Shown here: positions 4,553 through 7,163 of the stretch, one piece after another
How the letters are laid out: every line of letters begins with the position of its first letter
Position numbering within the stretch: position 1 is the first letter of the stretch
Origin: Chlorobiales bacterium
GTDB lineage: Bacteria > Bacteroidota > Chlorobiia > Chlorobiales > Chlorobiaceae
Direction: 5' to 3'
Assembly (NCBI GenBank): GCA_022360275.1
Contig: JAKSDC010000090.1
Coordinates: 1 to 7,163, forward strand
Length of the DNA: 7,163 nucleotides
The notes under the pieces: generated by a model
The model's input: only the letters and a program-made list of their open reading frames with translations
What the model was told of the DNA's origin: nothing
Databases searched by the model: none
Made by a program: the position numbers and the translations under genes

Positions 4553-6742
4553 ATGATCAAGACAAGCCTCACATCCCCTTATCCGGCAGTACGCCTGCTT
4601 TTTTTTGTCTGTGGGGGAATCGTTACAGGGCTCTATTCGCCTCTTTCGGTTTTCATCTGGATCGTTTTGTCCCTTGCTTGTTTGCTGGTTTTATGTGCTT
4701 TTTTGCTTCTGGGACTGAAAAAAACGATAAACCGGGAAAACCTCTCCCTGTCTGCCATAGTAGCGTACAGCTTTTTTGTATTCAGTAGTTTCGGCGCATA
4801 CTCGAACTATGCATACCGGTACGTTGCATCGGATACGGTACTGAACTATCTCGGAAAGGAAGTTTTGCTCTACGGAAAAGTCGTGTCCAGACCGCGTATC
4901 TCTGCAAAGGGAGCTCAATGGATTCTCGATGTTCGTGAGGTTTTTGCTGATGGTGAAACCCGGAAGGCTTCCGGTAAAGTCAAGGTTTTTTTGCGGCTTT
5001 ATGATGATAAACAGCCTGATGTCGAGGCCGGGGATATGGTCAGAATCAAGGGCCGAACAACGCGCATATCCGACGCGGCAAATCCGGGTGATTTCGATGC
5101 GCATGACTACTATTGGAAGCAGGGCGTTCATGCCGAGCTGTATTGTCCTGGGCCATGGATGATGCGGAATTACGGGCTTGACAAAAGCGACGTTTTTGAG
5201 GGTCTTTTGGTACGACCCGTCAGGCGATACCTGTCCGGGGCCATTGACGGACTTGTTCCGCCGGGACATGAGCGTCAGTTCCTGAAAGGAATATTTCTCG
5301 GAGAGAGGGAAATGCTCGATCGGGAGGTTTACCGGCAGTTTCAGGCTGCCGGAACCGCTCATGTACTTGCCATTTCCGGTCTGCATGTCGGATTGGTCGT
5401 TGTTGCAATGCTCGTACTGATGCAGCGGCTGAGAACAACCGTTACAGGACGATGGGCGGTGCTTCTCCTGATTGCGGCTGTGCTGCTGGTTTACAGTTCG
5501 GTCACGGGAAACGCTCCATCGGTCAGAAGGGCTTCGATCATGGCGGTTGTACTGATTGGCGGTTCAGTAATCGGACGTCGTTCGTTTCCGCTGAACTCTC
5601 TTGCGGCAGCGGATCTTGTCATCCTGTCGCTCGATCCTCTCGAGCTGTTCAGCGCCGGATTTCTGATGACCAATACAGCGGTTGCTTCCATTATTCTGCT
5701 TTATCCGGCGCTCAGTCGGCCTTCGATGAACTGGAGCAGTATAACGGGAGTTGTTTTCAGGCCGGTATGGAACGCTTTCAGTGTGAGTCTTGCCGCCATT
5801 ATCGGGGTATCACCGGTTATCGCCTGGTTTTTCGGTACATTTTCTCTTGCCGGACTACTCGCCAATCTGCCGGTGGTCTTTCTTGTAAGCTCTATGCTCT
5901 ACGCAATGTTGCCAGCCTTTGTTTTGAATCTCGTACTACCCGGTCTGGCGATATATTTTGCATCGAGTGCTTGGTTCTTTGCAAAAGCCGCGCTCGAGGT
6001 AACGGAGTTCTTCGGTTCACAGCATTGGGCTCTCGCTCAGATGCAGCCGGACGTTCCCGGTATCACCGTTTACTATGCGGCTATTCTGGCAACACTGTAT
6101 TTTCTCCACCGCGAAAAGCCAGCCTTTGTAGTGATCACAATGCTGTTTGCAGCAAATTACTTTGCCTGGACGCCGGTTCTGCGTGCGGAAAGTCCTCCAC
6201 CTGTTTTCGCTCAGGCTGCTGTCGGCAAGGATACCGCTCTGATTTGCTCGGTTGAAGGTTCGTCAATTCTGATCGACTGCGGATCGAAACCCTATCATCA
6301 AGAGACGATCAGACAACAGATGCGCCGTTATGGGATCAAACAACTCGATGCAGCCGTACAGTTTGCCTCCCCCGACTCTCTTGTCGCCGCAATCGGTGCG
6401 TCCGGCCACTTGCTTTCCGATGACAGGCATATGGCACTGCCCTCGTTCGTGCTTGCAAGATTGAACAAAGATATTCTGAAGCTATGGACAAGCGATGGTT
6501 CATCTCTGCTCCTCGCAGCCGATCTGAACGCGCTTATGAGTCTCGGTGGTAACCATATCGACAGGGCGGTTCTCAAGGTGAAGCGGTTCGGGATCAATGA
6601 CTATCGCGGACTGCAGGAATGGCTCGATAAAGTTCTCCCCCGGGAGTGTGTTGTTTTGTGTTCTTCGAGAATGCCGGAAAGAGATCGGGGATTACTGCTG
6701 CATTTGGCGGGGAGGAGGAAGGAAATGACTGTTGTCGATTGA
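4553..6742 (+). CDS. comEC: ComEC/Rec2-family DNA-uptake channel protein
   Basis: ComEC forms the inner-membrane channel that passes single-stranded DNA into the cytoplasm during natural transformation. The 729-residue protein has the family order. There are N-terminal membrane helices (about 12-55 and 66-86), then a DUF4131 OB-fold region (about 95-200, with NPGDFDAHDYYWKQG at 177-191). The multi-helix Competence domain spans about 240-545, with GIFLGE (246-251), HVLAISGLHVG (270-280), TGNAPSVRRA (318-327) and DPLELFSAGFLMT (361-373). From about 551 the start of a metallo-beta-lactamase-like domain is recognisable (TALICSVEGSSILIDCG). The usual HxHxDH-type metal motif is absent after it, so this domain looks catalytically dead, unlike ComEC proteins with a putative nuclease there. 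The ATG at 4553 has no clear Shine-Dalgarno. The gene stands alone, divergent from metF; no other competence gene is in the window. Confidence 0.93.
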   Translation: MIKTSLTSPYPAVRLLFFVCGGIVTGLYSPLSVFIWIVLSLACLLVLCAFLLLGLKKTINRENLSLSAIVAYSFFVFSSFGAYSNYAYRYVASDTVLNYLGKEVLLYGKVVSRPRISAKGAQWILDVREVFADGETRKASGKVKVFLRLYDDKQPDVEAGDMVRIKGRTTRISDAANPGDFDAHDYYWKQGVHAELYCPGPWMMRNYGLDKSDVFEGLLVRPVRRYLSGAIDGLVPPGHERQFLKGIFLGEREMLDREVYRQFQAAGTAHVLAISGLHVGLVVVAMLVLMQRLRTTVTGRWAVLLLIAAVLLVYSSVTGNAPSVRRASIMAVVLIGGSVIGRRSFPLNSLAAADLVILSLDPLELFSAGFLMTNTAVASIILLYPALSRPSMNWSSITGVVFRPVWNAFSVSLAAIIGVSPVIAWFFGTFSLAGLLANLPVVFLVSSMLYAMLPAFVLNLVLPGLAIYFASSAWFFAKAALEVTEFFGSQHWALAQMQPDVPGITVYYAAILATLYFLHREKPAFVVITMLFAANYFAWTPVLRAESPPPVFAQAAVGKDTALICSVEGSSILIDCGSKPYHQETIRQQMRRYGIKQLDAAVQFASPDSLVAAIGASGHLLSDDRHMALPSFVLARLNKDILKLWTSDGSSLLLAADLNALMSLGGNHIDRAVLKVKRFGINDYRGLQEWLDKVLPRECVVLCSSRMPERDRGLLLHLAGRRKEMTVVD

Positions 6743-6745
6743 GTA

Positions 6746-6916
6746 GTGATAGGTGAAGAAACTATTAAGAGTTCCATTAAAGATCATGAAGATGTTTATT
6801 TGCTTATTTCGCGTATTGAACGAATCGTTTGACACGATGATTCGTTGTCGGAGAACGGCTGGTATGATCAGGACGAGTCGAGAAGTCTATCTGATTTCCA
6901 GAATATATTACGGTAA
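6746..6916 (+). pseudogene. Possible gene remnant interrupted by TGA
   Basis: From GTG at 6746 a frame runs 28 codons to TGA at 6830-6832 and, in the same phase, opens again for 27 codons to TAA at 6914-6916. The first part contains IKDHEDVYLLISRIERIV and the second SENGWYDQDESRSLSDFQN; both have a protein-like mix of charged and hydrophobic residues. This is also the comEC reading phase, starting one codon after its stop. I do not recognise a family. It could be the decayed end of a small gene, or two short frames open by chance. It lacks a Shine-Dalgarno. Confidence 0.3.
6819..6846. repeat. Inverted repeat AACGAATC / GATTCGTT
   Basis: Perfect 8-bp arms (6819-6826 and 6839-6846) are separated by 12 bases that contain a further CGT/ACG pair, so the site has near-perfect two-fold symmetry. 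It spans the TGA at 6830-6832 of the possible gene remnant. It has no T run, so it is not an intrinsic terminator; an operator-like site or chance are both possible. Confidence 0.4.
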
Positions 6917-7038
6917 ATGTTCTTGACAGTTCTCTTGAAAATGGTGAAGTCTCAAAATGGGTGTTGGGAGGGGGTAAAGTAGTATTGTTGACGAGATGTA
7001 TTTCACTGTTCTGAGAAAGATACTGAACTTAACAATAC

Positions 7039-7044
7039 AGGAGG
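7039..7044 (+). promoter_or_regulatory. Strong Shine-Dalgarno (AGGAGG)
   Basis: A full AGGAGG lies six bases before the ATG at 7051 and fixes the start of the glycosylase-like gene. No other gene in the window has a comparable site. Confidence 0.85.
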
Positions 7045-7050
7045 CCGGAA

Positions 7051-7163
7051 ATGTTTGAACTACCAGAGTTTATAACCTTGGCCGGGCAAATGAACGACGT
7101 GCTCAAAGGAAAAACAGTCCAGAGAGGACAGTTAGGGAACAGTCCCCAAAAGTTCCTTTGGTA
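7051..7163 (+). CDS. Fpg/Nei-like DNA glycosylase family protein, N-terminal fragment
   Basis: Only the first 37 codons and two bases are present; the gene runs off the right edge. The peptide begins MFELPEF, followed by an ITLAGQMNDVLKGKTV helix and NSPQKFLW. This resembles the N-terminal domain of formamidopyrimidine-DNA glycosylase/endonuclease VIII relatives, base-excision repair enzymes for oxidised bases. More exactly, it resembles a branch whose members start M-x-E-[LI]-P-E and carry SPHKF-W near residue 35. In classical Fpg and Nei the catalytic nucleophile is the N-terminal proline at residue 2, next to glutamate 3. Here the Pro-Glu pair is at 5-6, so the usual N-terminal-amine chemistry would not be available without processing. 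The start is fixed by the AGGAGG six bases upstream. The family call rests on a short segment; the H2TH and zinc-finger domains, if present, are outside the window. Confidence 0.65.
   Translation, partial: MFELPEFITLAGQMNDVLKGKTVQRGQLGNSPQKFLW

Larger units (their letters stand above)
6743..7050. other. 308-bp stretch without a convincing gene
   Basis: Between comEC and the glycosylase-like gene I find no complete gene, RNA or terminator. It contains the possible decayed reading frame at 6746-6916, the inverted repeat at 6819-6846, and isolated -35-like words (TTGACA at 6923-6928, TTGACG at 6988-6993), neither with a -10 box at a proper distance. The promoter for the downstream gene is probably here but cannot be placed. 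Confidence 0.5.

Noticed and set aside
4691..5386. 231-codon minus-strand frame inside comEC
   Set aside because: Antisense shadow of a gene with clear family motifs; the peptide has no recognisable domain.
5452..6255. 267-codon plus-strand frame in another phase of comEC
   Set aside because: Cysteine- and serine-rich frame-shifted reading of a membrane protein; the comEC frame carries the conserved motifs throughout.
7109..7163. GGAAC/GTTCC hairpin near the right edge as a regulatory or repeat-end signal
   Set aside because: It falls inside conserved coding sequence (GNSPQKF) of the glycosylase-like gene and is only five or six bp.
1..7163. CRISPR array, transposase, toxin-antitoxin or phage genes
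   Set aside because: No regularly spaced repeats, recombinase motifs or phage-like proteins were found on either strand.

Overview
The window looks like ordinary chromosome from a green sulfur bacterium (Chlorobiota; Chlorobium/Prosthecochloris-like, genus not resolved). The best evidence is the RNase P RNA on the minus strand. It has the usual bacterial core, but the P18 hairpin is replaced by three bases, which I recall as a mark of Chlorobium-type RNase P RNAs. The L33, zinc-ribbon coiled-coil, LysA, MetF and ComEC proteins fit this group. Two start codons are GTG, and most genes lack a clear Shine-Dalgarno sequence. No database search was possible; all family calls come from motifs and memory.

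Layout. Bases 1-155 hold the 3' end of a plus-strand DUF456-type membrane protein gene. A 144-bp fold-back repeat (156-299) begins one base after its stop codon and ends a few bases before the 3' end of rnpB. Four minus-strand genes follow, all concerned with RNA or translation (read right to left): rpmG (L33), tRNA-Leu(CAG), a GTG-started coiled-coil/zinc-ribbon protein of the COG1579/CdsZ type, and rnpB. rpmG has a good sigma-70-type promoter, and a clean intrinsic terminator lies between the tRNA and the zinc-ribbon gene.

From about 2190 the strand switches. lysA (diaminopimelate decarboxylase, last step of lysine synthesis) runs rightward from its own promoter and converges on metF (methylenetetrahydrofolate reductase, methyl supply for methionine), with 28 bp between the stop codons. 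metF is divergent from comEC (DNA-uptake channel) across 90 bp of AT-rich promoter DNA. ComEC is complete in length, but its C-terminal metallo-beta-lactamase-like domain lacks the metal-binding motif.

The last 420 bases differ. After comEC there are 308 bases without a convincing gene. They hold two short open stretches in the comEC frame, separated by a TGA (a possible decayed gene), and an inverted repeat. A strong Shine-Dalgarno then introduces the first 37 codons of an Fpg/Nei-like DNA glycosylase relative whose Pro-Glu pair sits at residues 5-6 rather than at the N-terminus. Most of the window is housekeeping DNA and I see no clear new defence or mobile system. The items most worth following are the fold-back repeat, the odd glycosylase-like start, the degenerate ComEC domain and the possible pseudogene.
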